A stretch of 64,000 bases of DNA from Dorea sp. AM10-31. GTDB lineage: Bacteria > Bacillota > Clostridia > Lachnospirales > Lachnospiraceae. The notes beneath the pieces were generated by a model. The model did no database searches, was not told the origin of the DNA, and worked only from the letters and a program-made list of their open reading frames with translations. A program made the translations under genes and the position numbers. The stretch covers positions 1-64,000 of the forward strand of contig NZ_QTUV01000008.1 in assembly GCF_003435815.1 (NCBI RefSeq), read 5' to 3'. Of the stretch, positions 17,047 to 26,681 are shown piece after piece (position 1 is the stretch's first letter; each line of letters begins with the position of its first letter).

Positions 17047-17610
17047 GATGTTTTCTTTCAGAATCTGGTCTGTAATTTCATATAACTGCTTAGAGCCATA
17101 TCTGGATTTCTGTTGTCTGCCATAAACCTGTGAGGCGTATACTTCATGTTTCCGCCAGTCAGCACCGCCATTACTGTTGTTGAGAAGAAGAGGCTGTAGG
17201 TTATCCATTACGTGGGCGAATCTGGATTCAGCGGTTCTGGCTTCTTCAAATTCGTCAAAAAGAGCAGTCAGCTCTTCTTTCTGTGCATTCGGAAGTAAGG
17301 AAAAAATTCGTTCTTTTGCGGCATCTTCTCGTGCTTTCTGTGTTTTCAGCCCTTCTGTGTCATAAGCGTAAGTATCCCCGGCATCAATTTCTACAATGTC
17401 ATGGATCAGACACATGATCATGACTTTGGTAATATCAACCGGTTCGTTAGAATATTCTTTTAAAAGATATGCCATGATCGCCATATGCCAGGCATGTTCT
17501 GCATCATTTTCACGTCTGCCGTGGCCGGACAGATGTGTCTGTCTTAAAATGTTTTTCTCTTTATCAATTTCCAGAATAAAGTCAAGCTGTTGTTTTAATT
17601 TATCGTTCAT
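17023..17610 (-). CDS. HD-domain hydrolase, YfbR / HDDC2-like
   Basis: A 195-residue metal-dependent phosphohydrolase. The metal ligands are visible as His in RRENDAEHAWHM, His-Asp in CLIHDIVEIDAGD and a later Asp in the C-terminal half (MDNLQPLL). This arrangement matches the YfbR/HDDC2 group, which hydrolyses 5'-deoxynucleoside monophosphates. The start at 17610 has GGAGG 8 bases upstream; an in-frame ATG at 17691 has none. Substrate assignment is by family only. Confidence 0.83.
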   Translation of the reverse strand: MNDKLKQQLDFILEIDKEKNILRQTHLSGHGRRENDAEHAWHMAIMAYLLKEYSNEPVDITKVMIMCLIHDIVEIDAGDTYAYDTEGLKTQKAREDAAKERIFSLLPNAQKEELTALFDEFEEARTAESRFAHVMDNLQPLLLNNSNGGADWRKHEVYASQVYGRQQKSRYGSKQLYEITDQILKENIKKGNIKE

Positions 17611-17745
17611 GTTAATGTCCTCCTGTACATATATCGCGGGACAAAGTCCCATTTTTTGACTCATAATAGGGCTGATTTCAAAATCATACAATTACACATG
17701 AGCAGGTTCAGACGGAAGTATGATCTTGTTATCCGGATATCATAT

Positions 17746-17774
17746 TTTACATATAGAATAGTGCGTGTTATACT
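17746..17774 (+). promoter_or_regulatory. Promoter of the MATE exporter gene
   Basis: TTTACA at 17746-17751 and TATACT at 17769-17774 are spaced by 17 bases, 32 bases before the start codon. Confidence 0.65.
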
Positions 17775-17806
17775 AAAAAGCAAGATATAAAAAGGATTAA
17801 ATATAA

Positions 17807-19174
17807 ATGAAACGAATTGATTTTGAAAATGGAACGGTTACAGGAAATATACTGGGAGCTGCGCTTCCGATGCTGGTGGCGCAGATTTTAAATCTGTTAT
17901 ATAACATTGTGGATCGAATATATATTGCGCGTATTCCAGAGGTAGGAACAGCAGCGCTTGGAGGAGTGGGACTTTGTTTTCCTGTTATCGTGATCATTAC
18001 AGCATTTGCAAATCTGTTTGGTGGAGGTGGTGCGCCCTTATTTTCCATAGACAGAGGAAGAAAGAAAGAGCAAGAGGCAACACGTATTATGAATACGTCG
18101 TTTTCGCTTGTATGTTCCAGTGCTTTGTTGTTAATGATGATCGGACTTTTATTCTCCCATCCGATTCTGACGCTGTTTGGAGCATCCAGAAGTGTAATGG
18201 TTTATGCACGTCCGTATCTGATGGTCTATCTGATTGGTACGCTTCCATCTATGGTTGCAGTTGGCATGAATCCATTTATCAACGCACAGGGTTATTCGCT
18301 GGTTGGTATGCTTTCGGTTGCAATCGGTGCAGTTGTGAATCTGATTTTAGATCCTCTGTTTATCTTTGTATTTGGAATGGGAGTACGTGGTGCGGCGTGT
18401 GCAACTGTAATTTCACAGTGTTTGTCTGCATTGTTTGTATTTTATTTTTTGACAAGAAAAGCAGAGTTAAAGGTGCGGCTACTAAAGAAAAATGAAATAG
18501 CAGAAAATATCGGATATGCGAAAAATATTATAAGTCTTGGAATGGCAGGATTTATTATGCAACTTACAAACGGTCTGGTAACGATCTGCTGTAACAATGT
18601 ACTTGCAGTGACCGGAGGCGATATTTATATTTCGGTGATGACGATTATTTCCAGCGTGCGTCAGCTTGTAGAGACGCCGATCCATGCGATGAATGAGGGG
18701 GCATCTCCAATCTTGAGTTATAACTATGGTGCAAGACGCCCGGCAAGAGTCCGCAAGGCGGGCGTTGTACTGGCAATGATGATGATTTTGTATACCGGAG
18801 TTATGTGGAGTGTGATTATTCTGGAACCAGGTGCGCTTATACGTATTTTCAGTACAGATGCAGAATTGATGCAGGATGCAATGACTGCGCTTAATCAGTA
18901 TTTCGCAGCATTTATTTTTATGGATTTCCAATATATGGGACAGACAGTATTCAAATCCCTGAACAAAAAGAAGCAGGCGATTTTCTTCTCCCTGCTTCGT
19001 AAAGTGTTTATAGTTGTGCCGCTGACATATTTTATGCCATACGTTTTAAATATGGGAACTTCCGGTGTGTTCCTTGCAGAACCGGTGTCCAATGTAATCG
19101 GTGGCAGTCTGTGTTTTATTACAATGCTGTGTATGATTTTGCCGGAACTGAAACGGATGGAAGTACCTGCTTAG
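17807..19174 (+). CDS. MATE-family multidrug efflux protein
   Basis: A 455-residue integral membrane protein with about twelve hydrophobic segments in two halves. The start MKRIDFENGTVTGNIL and the segment LPMLVAQILNLLYNIVDRIYI are typical of the MATE group common in gut Firmicutes, as is NEGASPILSYNYGARRP in the second half. It should export cationic compounds using a sodium or proton gradient. It has its own promoter and is monocistronic. The ribosome site is weak (AAAGGA). No terminator is evident before the convergent malQ gene, which begins its tail 78 bases downstream. Confidence 0.9.
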   Translation: MKRIDFENGTVTGNILGAALPMLVAQILNLLYNIVDRIYIARIPEVGTAALGGVGLCFPVIVIITAFANLFGGGGAPLFSIDRGRKKEQEATRIMNTSFSLVCSSALLLMMIGLLFSHPILTLFGASRSVMVYARPYLMVYLIGTLPSMVAVGMNPFINAQGYSLVGMLSVAIGAVVNLILDPLFIFVFGMGVRGAACATVISQCLSALFVFYFLTRKAELKVRLLKKNEIAENIGYAKNIISLGMAGFIMQLTNGLVTICCNNVLAVTGGDIYISVMTIISSVRQLVETPIHAMNEGASPILSYNYGARRPARVRKAGVVLAMMMILYTGVMWSVIILEPGALIRIFSTDAELMQDAMTALNQYFAAFIFMDFQYMGQTVFKSLNKKKQAIFFSLLRKVFIVVPLTYFMPYVLNMGTSGVFLAEPVSNVIGGSLCFITMLCMILPELKRMEVPA

Positions 19175-19252
19175 AATGCCTTTTTGAATCTCCGTGATGG
19201 GTGGTAACACATGAGTGCAATGATGCCTTCAATTAATTCAAGCCAACCGAAA

Positions 19253-20755
19253 TTAGAACGATTTATTTTGTTTTTCAGGAAGACGCTCGTACAACCATGT
19301 CATACGCTTCAAGCGCGTCACTGTCTGTGCATCAAATTGATTCTTTTCCATACGCCAGGCCCAGTTTTCGCCGAGTGTAGATGGTGTATTAATTCTCGCC
19401 CTGCCATCCAGATTCAGCAGATCCTGCATCGGTGTGATGCAAAGGTTCGCGTTGCTGCTCATCGTAAGGCGGATAAAATCCCATGCCAGATCATCTTCGT
19501 CGAGACGTGATGTATGCATATATTCTTTTGCAAAATCTCGCGTTGCTTTATCTGTACTGTGATACCATCCTCTTGTCGTATCGTTGTCATGCGTGCCGGT
19601 ATACACAACGCTGTTCTTTGGATAATTGTGCGGAAGATAGGCAGAACCGCCGTTTGGGTCGAATGCAAACTGTGCCACTTTCATTCCCGGAAAACCACTA
19701 TCAGATAACATCTGGAGAACAGTTTCTGTCAGAAATCCAAGATCTTCTGCAATAATGTTTAATTTTCCAAGCTTTTCTTCGATTGTGCGGAAGAGTTCCA
19801 TTCCAGGACCAGGCATCCATGTGCCATCTACTGCGGTTTTATTTCCATAAGGAATGGAATAATATTCATCGAATCCACGGAAATGATCAATTCGGACTAC
19901 GTCATATAATTTGAAACAATGACGGATCCGCTTGATCCACCAGTCGTACCCGGTCTTTTTATGATAGTCCCAATTGTACAATGGGTTGCCCCACAGCTGT
20001 CCGGTTGCAGAAAAATCATCCGGAGGACATCCTGCTACTGCTACCGGGTTATTCGCTTCATCAAACTGGAATAACTCTGGAGATGCCCATGTATCCGCAC
20101 CATCAAACGCTACATAGATTGGAATATCACCGATGATCTGAATGCCTTGTGCATTTGCATAGGCATGAAGCTTTGTCCATTGTTTATCGAATTCATATTG
20201 CTGGAATTTATAAAATGCAATCTCTTCTGCCAGTTCATTTCTTGCATTTCCAAGTGCATCCTCTTCACGGTTTTTTAGAGAAGCTTCCCATTCATTCCAG
20301 CTGATTCCATTTTTACTGTCTTTGATTGCCATGTAAAGACTGTAATCATCCAGCCAGTATGCATTTTCATTTATAAAGTGATCATATGCTTCGTCATTTT
20401 TAAAACGCGCAAATGCTTTTTTCAGCATTTTGAATCTAGAATTGTAAATTTTTTCGTAATCAATACAGTCTGCCTTGTCTCCAAAGTCATACGCTTTACA
20501 TTCTTTTTTTGTCAGAAGTCCTTCTTTGATCAATGTCTTGGGATCAATAAAATATGGATTTCCTGCGTATGTGGAGAAGGACTGGTACGGGGAGTCCCCG
20601 TATCCAGTCGGTCCAAGCGGCAGGATCTGCCAATAACTCTGTCCGGCCTCTTTTAATTGATCTATAAACTTATATGCCTCTTTTGAGAAACAGCCAATCC
20701 CGTATTTGGACGGCAATGAAAATACCGGTAATAATACTCCGCTTGCTCTTTCCAT
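19253..20755 (-). CDS. malQ: 4-alpha-glucanotransferase (amylomaltase), first copy
   Basis: A 500-residue GH77 enzyme that moves glucan units between maltodextrins. Typical blocks are QSYWQILPLGPTGYGDSPYQ, the nucleophile Asp in VVRIDHFRGFDEY, the acid/base Glu in IIAEDLGFLT and the transition-state Asp in TGTHDNDTTRGW. GAGGAGG precedes the ATG. It lies 12 bases after glgP on the same strand and is clearly cotranscribed. GlgP trims dextrins to glucose 1-phosphate and MalQ lengthens short ones that phosphorylase cannot use. A second, divergent copy lies at 25174-26664. Confidence 0.95.
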   Translation of the reverse strand: MERASGVLLPVFSLPSKYGIGCFSKEAYKFIDQLKEAGQSYWQILPLGPTGYGDSPYQSFSTYAGNPYFIDPKTLIKEGLLTKKECKAYDFGDKADCIDYEKIYNSRFKMLKKAFARFKNDEAYDHFINENAYWLDDYSLYMAIKDSKNGISWNEWEASLKNREEDALGNARNELAEEIAFYKFQQYEFDKQWTKLHAYANAQGIQIIGDIPIYVAFDGADTWASPELFQFDEANNPVAVAGCPPDDFSATGQLWGNPLYNWDYHKKTGYDWWIKRIRHCFKLYDVVRIDHFRGFDEYYSIPYGNKTAVDGTWMPGPGMELFRTIEEKLGKLNIIAEDLGFLTETVLQMLSDSGFPGMKVAQFAFDPNGGSAYLPHNYPKNSVVYTGTHDNDTTRGWYHSTDKATRDFAKEYMHTSRLDEDDLAWDFIRLTMSSNANLCITPMQDLLNLDGRARINTPSTLGENWAWRMEKNQFDAQTVTRLKRMTWLYERLPEKQNKSF

Positions 20756-20767
20756 GTGCTCCTCCTC

Positions 20768-23020
20768 TTACAGATGCCAGATGTCGTTGTTGTACTCTTC
20801 AATTGTTCGATCAGATGAGAAATATCCTGCTCTCGCAATATTTACAAGAGCTTTTTTAGCCCATGTTTTCTGATCTGTATAAGCTTTCAGTGCTTCTTCT
20901 TTCTTTTCTTTGTAGCTGTCAAAGTCAAGAAGTGTCATGAACCAGTCTTTGCTGATGATTTCATGCTGCAATCTCTCAAGGTTTTCTTTCTGCCCAACTT
21001 TCAAAATTTCATCGCTTGTGATAAAGTCAATTGCTGCTTTGATGGACGGATTCTTTTCATAGAAGTCTTTTGCGACGTAATCTGCTTTTACGTAATGTTC
21101 GATTACGTCGTCGCTGGAAGCACCGAATACAAAAATGTTATCGTTGCCGACAAGCTCGTGGATCTCCACATTTGCGCCGTCTTCTGTTCCAAGTGTTATA
21201 GCTCCGTTCAGCATGAATTTCATATTACCGGTTCCGCTTGCCTCTTTAGATGCAAGTGAGATTTGTTCAGAAATGTCGCATGCCGGAATTAATTTTTCCG
21301 CTTTTGTTACATTGTAGTTTTCAACCATAACAACTTTCAGATATGGGCTTACTTCAGGATCATTGTTAATGATCTCCTGCAGACAGAGAATCAGATGAAT
21401 GATATCTTTTGCAATTACATAAGCCGGTGCGGCTTTTGCTCCAAAGATCGCTGTCACAGGTGCTGCAGGAATCTTTCCTGCTTTAATTTCAAGATATTTA
21501 TCAATAATATATAATGCATTCAGCTGCTGACGTTTGTACTCATGGAGACGTTTGATCTGAATGTCGAAGATCGTATCTGCACTCACTTTTACGCCCTGTG
21601 TCTCTTCCAAATATTTGCACAATGCTTTTTTGTTTGCGTGTTTGATTGCTACTAATCGGTCAAGTACCTTTTCATCATTCTTAAACGCAAGCAGTTTTTC
21701 AAGTTCCGCTGCATCTTTTTTATATCCTTCTCCAATGAGTTCATCAAGAAGTGCTGTCAGAGCTGGGTTACAGTGCAGCAGCCAACGACGGAATGTAATA
21801 CCATTTGTCTTATTATTAAACTTCTCCGGGTAAATCTTGTAGAAGTTATTTAATTCAGTCTCTTTCAGAATGTCTGTATGAAGAGAAGCAACACCATTTA
21901 CGCTGAAACCATAATGGATATCAATATGTGCCATATGAACAGTATCATTTCTGTCGATAATAGAAACGCTTTCATCATCATATTTTCTTCTTACTTTGTC
22001 ATCTAATACTTCAATGATTGGCATTAACTGTGGAACGACCTTCTTCAAATAGTATACCGGCCATTTTTCCAGTGCCTCTGCAAGGATGGTATGGTTTGTA
22101 TAGGCGCATGTTTTAGAAACAACTTCGATCGCCTCGTCCATGTCTAAGCCCTTCTCTACAAGAAGACGGATCAATTCCGGAATTACCATTGTCGGGTGGG
22201 TATCATTGATCTGGATCACTGCATAATCAGCAAGATCATGAAGGTTGCACCCCTTTGCTATACATTCATCGAGAATCAGCTGTGCACCTGCACTTACCAT
22301 GAAATACTGCTGATAAATGCGAAGCAGTCTTCCATTCTCATCGCTGTCATCCGGATATAAGAAAAGTGTCAGGTTTTTCTCAATGTCTTCTTTATCAAAA
22401 GCAATTCCATCCTCCACGATCGTCTCATCTACAGAGTCGATGTCGAAGAGATGTAATTTATTTGTCTTATTGTTGTATCCTGTCACTTCGATGTCATACA
22501 TTCTTGCATTTACATTAAGCCCTTTGAATGACACCGGGTAAATAACATCTGTTTTTTTCAGCCATGATTTTGATTCGATCCATGGATTCGGAGTTTCTCG
22601 CTGAAGATTGTTTTTAAACTCCTGTTTGAAAAGTCCGAGATGATAGTTCAGACCGACACCGTCTCCGGCAAGTCCGAGTGTTGCGATTGAGTCAAGGAAA
22701 CAAGCTGCCAGACGTCCAAGTCCGCCATTGCCGAGTGACGGCTCTGGTTCTACTTCTTCAATCTCCGCAATGTTCTTTCCGTTTTGTGCGAGCACATCTT
22801 TTACTTCATTGAAAATACCAAGATTGATCATATTGTTAGAAAGCAGTTTTCCAATAAGGAATTCTGCGGAAATGTAGTACAGCTTCTTTTTGCTGTCTGT
22901 GCGTTCCTTTTCGCCTGCTATTTCCTGCACCATGCTAAGAAGTGCGTCATAGATTTCTTCATTGGAAGCCTGCGCGATCTCTTTTCCAAGTTTTTCCTGT
23001 AATGTTGTCTGAATGTTCAT
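20768..23020 (-). CDS. glgP: Glycogen / maltodextrin phosphorylase
   Basis: A 750-residue GT35 phosphorylase that releases glucose 1-phosphate from alpha-1,4-glucans. The pyridoxal phosphate Lys is in [14 protein letters not shown], followed by [10 protein letters not shown]. The N-terminus has the family stretch [21 protein letters not shown]. It is somewhat shorter than animal phosphorylases and lacks their phosphorylation and AMP-site extension. AAAGGAGA precedes the ATG at 23020. It is the first gene of a two-gene unit with malQ and is divergent from an AraC regulator. Confidence 0.96.
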   Translation of the reverse strand: MNIQTTLQEKLGKEIAQASNEEIYDALLSMVQEIAGEKERTDSKKKLYYISAEFLIGKLLSNNMINLGIFNEVKDVLAQNGKNIAEIEEVEPEPSLGNGGLGRLAACFLDSIATLGLAGDGVGLNYHLGLFKQEFKNNLQRETPNPWIESKSWLKKTDVIYPVSFKGLNVNARMYDIEVTGYNNKTNKLHLFDIDSVDETIVEDGIAFDKEDIEKNLTLFLYPDDSDENGRLLRIYQQYFMVSAGAQLILDECIAKGCNLHDLADYAVIQINDTHPTMVIPELIRLLVEKGLDMDEAIEVVSKTCAYTNHTILAEALEKWPVYYLKKVVPQLMPIIEVLDDKVRRKYDDESVSIIDRNDTVHMAHIDIHYGFSVNGVASLHTDILKETELNNFYKIYPEKFNNKTNGITFRRWLLHCNPALTALLDELIGEGYKKDAAELEKLLAFKNDEKVLDRLVAIKHANKKALCKYLEETQGVKVSADTIFDIQIKRLHEYKRQQLNALYIIDKYLEIKAGKIPAAPVTAIFGAKAAPAYVIAKDIIHLILCLQEIINNDPEVSPYLKVVMVENYNVTKAEKLIPACDISEQISLASKEASGTGNMKFMLNGAITLGTEDGANVEIHELVGNDNIFVFGASSDDVIEHYVKADYVAKDFYEKNPSIKAAIDFITSDEILKVGQKENLERLQHEIISKDWFMTLLDFDSYKEKKEEALKAYTDQKTWAKKALVNIARAGYFSSDRTIEEYNNDIWHL

Positions 23021-23089
23021 TTGAATAATCTCCTTTCAAATCGAATTCGGGTTTATGTAACATTTTTGCTGTTTTGTCATTGGTTTATA

Positions 23090-23117
23090 ATTGTATTTTA
23101 ATATGATTCCATGCCAA
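23090..23117 (-). promoter_or_regulatory. Promoter of glgP-malQ
   Basis: On the lower strand TTGGCA (23117-23112) and TACAAT (23095-23090) are spaced by 16 bases. Its -35 box is only five bases from the divergent araC-type promoter, so one bound regulator could affect both. Confidence 0.55.
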
Positions 23118-23121
23118 TATC

Positions 23122-23151
23122 TTGCAATATACTTGTAATTTATTGTACAAT
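23122..23151 (+). promoter_or_regulatory. Promoter of the AraC-family regulator
   Basis: TTGCAA at 23122-23127 and TACAAT at 23146-23151 are spaced by 18 bases, back to back with the glgP promoter. Confidence 0.55.
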
Positions 23152-23203
23152 ACTATCATTCTAATAGATTTTTATGGACTCGTTGAAAGGACTTTGTTTT
23201 CTT

Positions 23204-24079
23204 ATGAATATTAATGAATATCAGAACTATCACGAAACAAAAGCACATACATCCACAGAATTTCCTTATAATACGTATCTATGCTCTATTCCGCTTGATT
23301 TTCCGGGAGTGCCGTTGCACTGGCACGATGAGATGGAACTTGTCGTTATTAAAAAAGGGCAGGGTTATGTTTCTGTGGACTTTGATAAGCATCTGGTGCA
23401 CAGCGGAGATATTATTATGATATGTCCGGGCTGTCTTCATGCCATTGAGCAGGATGCTTCTTATAAAATGGAGTATGAAAATATTATTTTTAAACCGGAG
23501 TTACTCTCTTCCGGAGCAAATGATTTGTGTATGCTTCAATACATGAAGCCGCTTCTTGACGGGACTTTGCCGGTGGAACATTTTCTTACTCCTGCTCATG
23601 AAGTTTTTGAGTCTCTAAGCAATTGCATCCGACAGATTGACCTTGTCTGTGCAGACCAGACAACCGGGTGGCAGCTTGCAGTAAAAAGTGCACTGTTTTA
23701 CTTTTTCTTTCTTCTGATTTCTGAAAGACAGAAAAAAACAGTTTCCATTTCTCACAATCCAAAATCCTTGGAGAAAATGAAAACTGTTTTGAAATATGTA
23801 GAAGAGCATTATACAGAAAAACTTACAATTGATGACATGGCGAAACTTACCTTTTACAGTAAATCTCATTTTATGAAGTTTTTCAAAGTTCATATGGGAA
23901 CTGGATTTACCGAATATTTAAACGATTATCGTCTTGCTATGGCTGCAAGGCTTCTTAAATCATCCGATGAATCTATTCTGATGATCGCAGAAGAAAGCGG
24001 TTTCGATAATCTGTCTTATTTTAATCGTATTTTCAAAAGAAAATATGGTGTTTCCCCCGGAAGCTACAGAAAATCGTAA
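23204..24079 (+). CDS. AraC-family transcriptional regulator
   Basis: A 291-residue regulator with an N-terminal cupin sugar-sensing domain (PLHWHDEMELVVIKKGQGYV) and a C-terminal double helix-turn-helix domain (TIDDMAKLTFYSKSHFMKFF and IAEESGFDNLSYFNRIFKRK, residues about 190-285). The start at 23204 lies 12 bases after AAAGGA; an in-frame ATG at 23174 is also possible but has no ribosome site. Being divergent from glgP-malQ with adjoining promoters suggests it controls glycogen or maltodextrin breakdown. The effector is unknown. Confidence 0.87.
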   Translation: MNINEYQNYHETKAHTSTEFPYNTYLCSIPLDFPGVPLHWHDEMELVVIKKGQGYVSVDFDKHLVHSGDIIMICPGCLHAIEQDASYKMEYENIIFKPELLSSGANDLCMLQYMKPLLDGTLPVEHFLTPAHEVFESLSNCIRQIDLVCADQTTGWQLAVKSALFYFFFLLISERQKKTVSISHNPKSLEKMKTVLKYVEEHYTEKLTIDDMAKLTFYSKSHFMKFFKVHMGTGFTEYLNDYRLAMAARLLKSSDESILMIAEESGFDNLSYFNRIFKRKYGVSPGSYRKS

Positions 24080-24414
24080 GTATCTGTACGCTGCTTACAG
24101 CGAAGCAGACAACAATTAACCGGAGAATCCCTGAAAGGGCTTTAGCATCCTTCAAGGTTCGAGCTATCTATGAGCAATCTATGTTGGCACGGGTTCGCCA
24201 GATAAAATTTAATAAATTTGTAGTGATTTTTTTCAATTTACCTCTTGACAAAAGTCATTATATATAAGATTGTATAAATGCATTTATTCCGCTATAATCG
24301 ACAGAATATGAGCTTGTGTTGGGCAGAAAAGGTGTGGCAGCCATCGAGAGAGCACACGAGCTTCACACAGAAAATTACTAGAATATAAATAAGAAAGGTG
24401 TCTGAAAAAAATCT
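24080..24414 (+). other. 335-base gap with a structured leader before the traX-like gene
   Basis: A small hairpin (CTGCTT/AAGCAG) follows the araC stop. Bases 24100-24215 show no gene or clear repeat. From the promoter at 24270-24298 the transcript has a leader of about 110 nt: GCTTGTGT (about 24313) pairs with ACACGAGC (about 24352) with one wobble, enclosing a G/A-rich loop. The ribosome site before 24415 is weak (AAAGGTG, 15 bases away). I do not recognise a known riboswitch class. Confidence 0.45.
24270..24298 (+). promoter_or_regulatory. Promoter of the TraX-like gene
   Basis: TTGTAT at 24270-24275 and TATAAT at 24293-24298 are spaced by 17 bases. A better -35 (TTGACA, 24245-24250) upstream has no -10 at a normal distance. 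Confidence 0.5.
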
Positions 24415-25128
24415 ATGAACAATATAAAAGAAAGAATCAAGATATTCTCGGGAGCGCAGTTAAAATATATCGCTTTTTTATCAATGCTTATTGACCATAC
24501 AAATAAAGCACTGATCTATCCGAATCTGGATGGCGGAGCATTGAATCGATTGAGTGATTTTTTTGATATTTTAGGAAGAATCGCTTTCCCGATATTCATC
24601 TTCCTTCTTGTGGAAGGATATTTCCACACAAGGAATAAGTGGAGATATTTAACTACACTTCTTGTATTTGGAGTAATATCAGAGGTTCCGTTTGATATGT
24701 GCACATCGGCCAGATTTGTTGAAGTCAACTGGAACAATATTATGTTCACGCTGGCACTTGTACTTGCTATGATCTGGGTGATCGACGTATTGAAAGAGAA
24801 GATGGCATCATTACCGAAGGCGTTATGGTATTTCGTATCATTTCTTATTGTAGCGGTATTGTGCTTTGTAGCAATGAATACAAGTCTGGACTATGAACAT
24901 CATGCGGTGCTGATCGGTTATTTCTGTTATATTTTTCATGAGAGATGGGCACTTGGAATTCCGTTTTGTTACCTCTCTATGTTTAAAGAGCCGTGGGCTC
25001 TGCTTGGATTTGGATTGACACTTACTTATAATGGAGAGCGTGGAAAACAGAATAAGTTAGTAAATTATCTTTTCTATCCGGTGCATTTGTTGATTTTAGG
25101 AATCATAAGAATGTGTCTTGGAATTTAA
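24415..25128 (+). CDS. TraX-family membrane protein
   Basis: A 237-residue integral membrane protein. The opening (GAQLKYIAFLSMLIDHTNKA, then GRIAFPIFIFLLVEGYFHTR) is typical of TraX, the family named for F-pilin N-acetylase and related to membrane acyltransferases. In Firmicutes, chromosomal TraX homologues have no known substrate; acetylation of a surface peptide or glycan is a guess. It stands alone between the AraC regulator and the maltodextrin operon, with its own promoter and terminator. Confidence 0.85.
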   Translation: MNNIKERIKIFSGAQLKYIAFLSMLIDHTNKALIYPNLDGGALNRLSDFFDILGRIAFPIFIFLLVEGYFHTRNKWRYLTTLLVFGVISEVPFDMCTSARFVEVNWNNIMFTLALVLAMIWVIDVLKEKMASLPKALWYFVSFLIVAVLCFVAMNTSLDYEHHAVLIGYFCYIFHERWALGIPFCYLSMFKEPWALLGFGLTLTYNGERGKQNKLVNYLFYPVHLLILGIIRMCLGI

Positions 25129-25137
25129 AGAAAAAGA

Positions 25138-25168
25138 GGGCGTAAATGTGAATGCATTTACGCCCTTT
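25138..25168. terminator. Bidirectional terminator between traX-like and malQ genes
   Basis: GGGCGTAAATG (25138-25148) pairs perfectly with CATTTACGCCC (25155-25165), with AAAAAG before and TTT after. It ends both convergent transcripts. Confidence 0.85.
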
Positions 25169-25173
25169 CGCTT

Positions 25174-26664
25174 CTATATTTGAGGAAGTCTTTCGTATAT
25201 TTTCATTTCTTCATATAACTGCTTTGCGAGTTCATCTGAGATGTCTTCAGGCTTGCATCGCCAGGTCCAGTTATCAATCAGCGTTGATGGGGTGTTGATC
25301 CGGGCTTCATGTCCGAGACCAAGAAGATCCTGCATCTGCATGATCGCTGTATCAGATACGCTTGCCCATGCACTGCGCATCATACCCCAGTGGTACCCTT
25401 CCTCTTTTGTCAGACGAAGATAACGGATCGCATTGGCTGTGTCTTCTTCCGGAGCGGTTTCAAACCAGCCGTTGATCGTCTCATTGTCGTGAGTACCGGT
25501 ATATACGATACAGTTTCTTGTATAACAGTGAGGCAGATAGCCATAACCGGTGTCACGGGTGTCGAAAGCAAACTCTAACACTTTCATTCCAGGGAATCCG
25601 GTTTCTTTCAGTAACTGATGCACGGAGTCTGTTAAAAAACCAAGATCCTCGGCAATGATTGGAAGATCCCCAAGTTTTTCTTTTACAGTCTGGAAGAAGT
25701 CAATTCCCGGACCTTTTCTCCAAACTCCGTTTTTCGCAGTTTTATCTCCGTAAGGAATTGCAAAGTAGGAATCAAATCCACGGAAATGATCAATTCGCAA
25801 CACATCATAGATTTTCATTTGATGTGCAATTCTTGTTATCCACCAGGAAAACTCATTTTCTTTCATATAATCCCAATTAAATAGTGGATTTCCCCAGAGC
25901 TGTCCATCTTCCGAAAATCCATCTGGAGGACATCCGGAGATTTCTGTTGGACGTAACTCTTCATTTAATTGGAACTGTTCCGGGTGTGCCCATACATCGG
26001 CACTGTCTTCGGAAACATAAATTGGAAGATCGCCGATAATCTGAATGTGATGTTGACTGGCATAAGCTTTTAACTTGTTCCATTGGTGGAAGAAGAGAAA
26101 CTGGATTGTTTTCCAGAATAAAATGTCTTCTGCAAGAGTTGTTTTTAATTCCTCTAATTTATTCGTGTCACGAAGTCTTACCGGTTCTGGCCATTGGGAC
26201 CATGCGGTTCCACCGAAATGATTCTTAACAGCCATATATAAGGCATAATCATCTAACCAGTAAGCTTCTGTCTGAAAAAATGCAGACAGACTGTCAGCCA
26301 TGTTCGTAGAAACGTTTCCGACAGATTTTTTTAGAACAACAAAACGCTGTTCATATTGTAGCTTATAATCTATTTTTTCAGGTTCGTCTCCCCAGGAGAA
26401 ATTTTCAAAGTCAGCGCGTTGCAGTAATCCTTCCAAAACAAGATCATTAAGATCGATCATATAAGGATTGCCTGCAAAGGTAGAAGATGATTGATAGGGA
26501 GAATCTCCATATCCGGTTGGGCAAATAGGAAGAATCTGCCAGTATGTCTGACCAGATTTCTCAAGAAACTGGATGAAATCACGTGCGGTCTGACCTAAGG
26601 TTCCTATTCCATATGGGGAAGGAAGAGAAGTAATGGGCATTAAAATACCTGCAGCTCTCACCAT
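25174..26664 (-). CDS. malQ: 4-alpha-glucanotransferase (amylomaltase), second copy
   Basis: A 496-residue GH77 enzyme with the same blocks as the copy at 19253: QTYWQILPICPTGYGDSPYQ, LRIDHFRGFDSY, IIAEDLGFLT, TGTHDNETINGW. The two proteins are clearly related but far from identical, so they are old paralogs rather than a recent duplication. This copy ends the malEFG-lacI operon and probably handles imported maltodextrins, while the other accompanies the phosphorylase. AAGGAGG precedes the ATG. Confidence 0.95.
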   Translation of the reverse strand: MVRAAGILMPITSLPSPYGIGTLGQTARDFIQFLEKSGQTYWQILPICPTGYGDSPYQSSSTFAGNPYMIDLNDLVLEGLLQRADFENFSWGDEPEKIDYKLQYEQRFVVLKKSVGNVSTNMADSLSAFFQTEAYWLDDYALYMAVKNHFGGTAWSQWPEPVRLRDTNKLEELKTTLAEDILFWKTIQFLFFHQWNKLKAYASQHHIQIIGDLPIYVSEDSADVWAHPEQFQLNEELRPTEISGCPPDGFSEDGQLWGNPLFNWDYMKENEFSWWITRIAHQMKIYDVLRIDHFRGFDSYFAIPYGDKTAKNGVWRKGPGIDFFQTVKEKLGDLPIIAEDLGFLTDSVHQLLKETGFPGMKVLEFAFDTRDTGYGYLPHCYTRNCIVYTGTHDNETINGWFETAPEEDTANAIRYLRLTKEEGYHWGMMRSAWASVSDTAIMQMQDLLGLGHEARINTPSTLIDNWTWRCKPEDISDELAKQLYEEMKIYERLPQI

Positions 26665-26681
26665 AAACCCTCCTTTCCGTT

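Noticed and set aside
24245..24250. TTGACA as a -35 box for the TraX-like gene
   Set aside because: The nearest TATAAG or TATAAA lies 12 or 22 bases away, outside the normal spacing.
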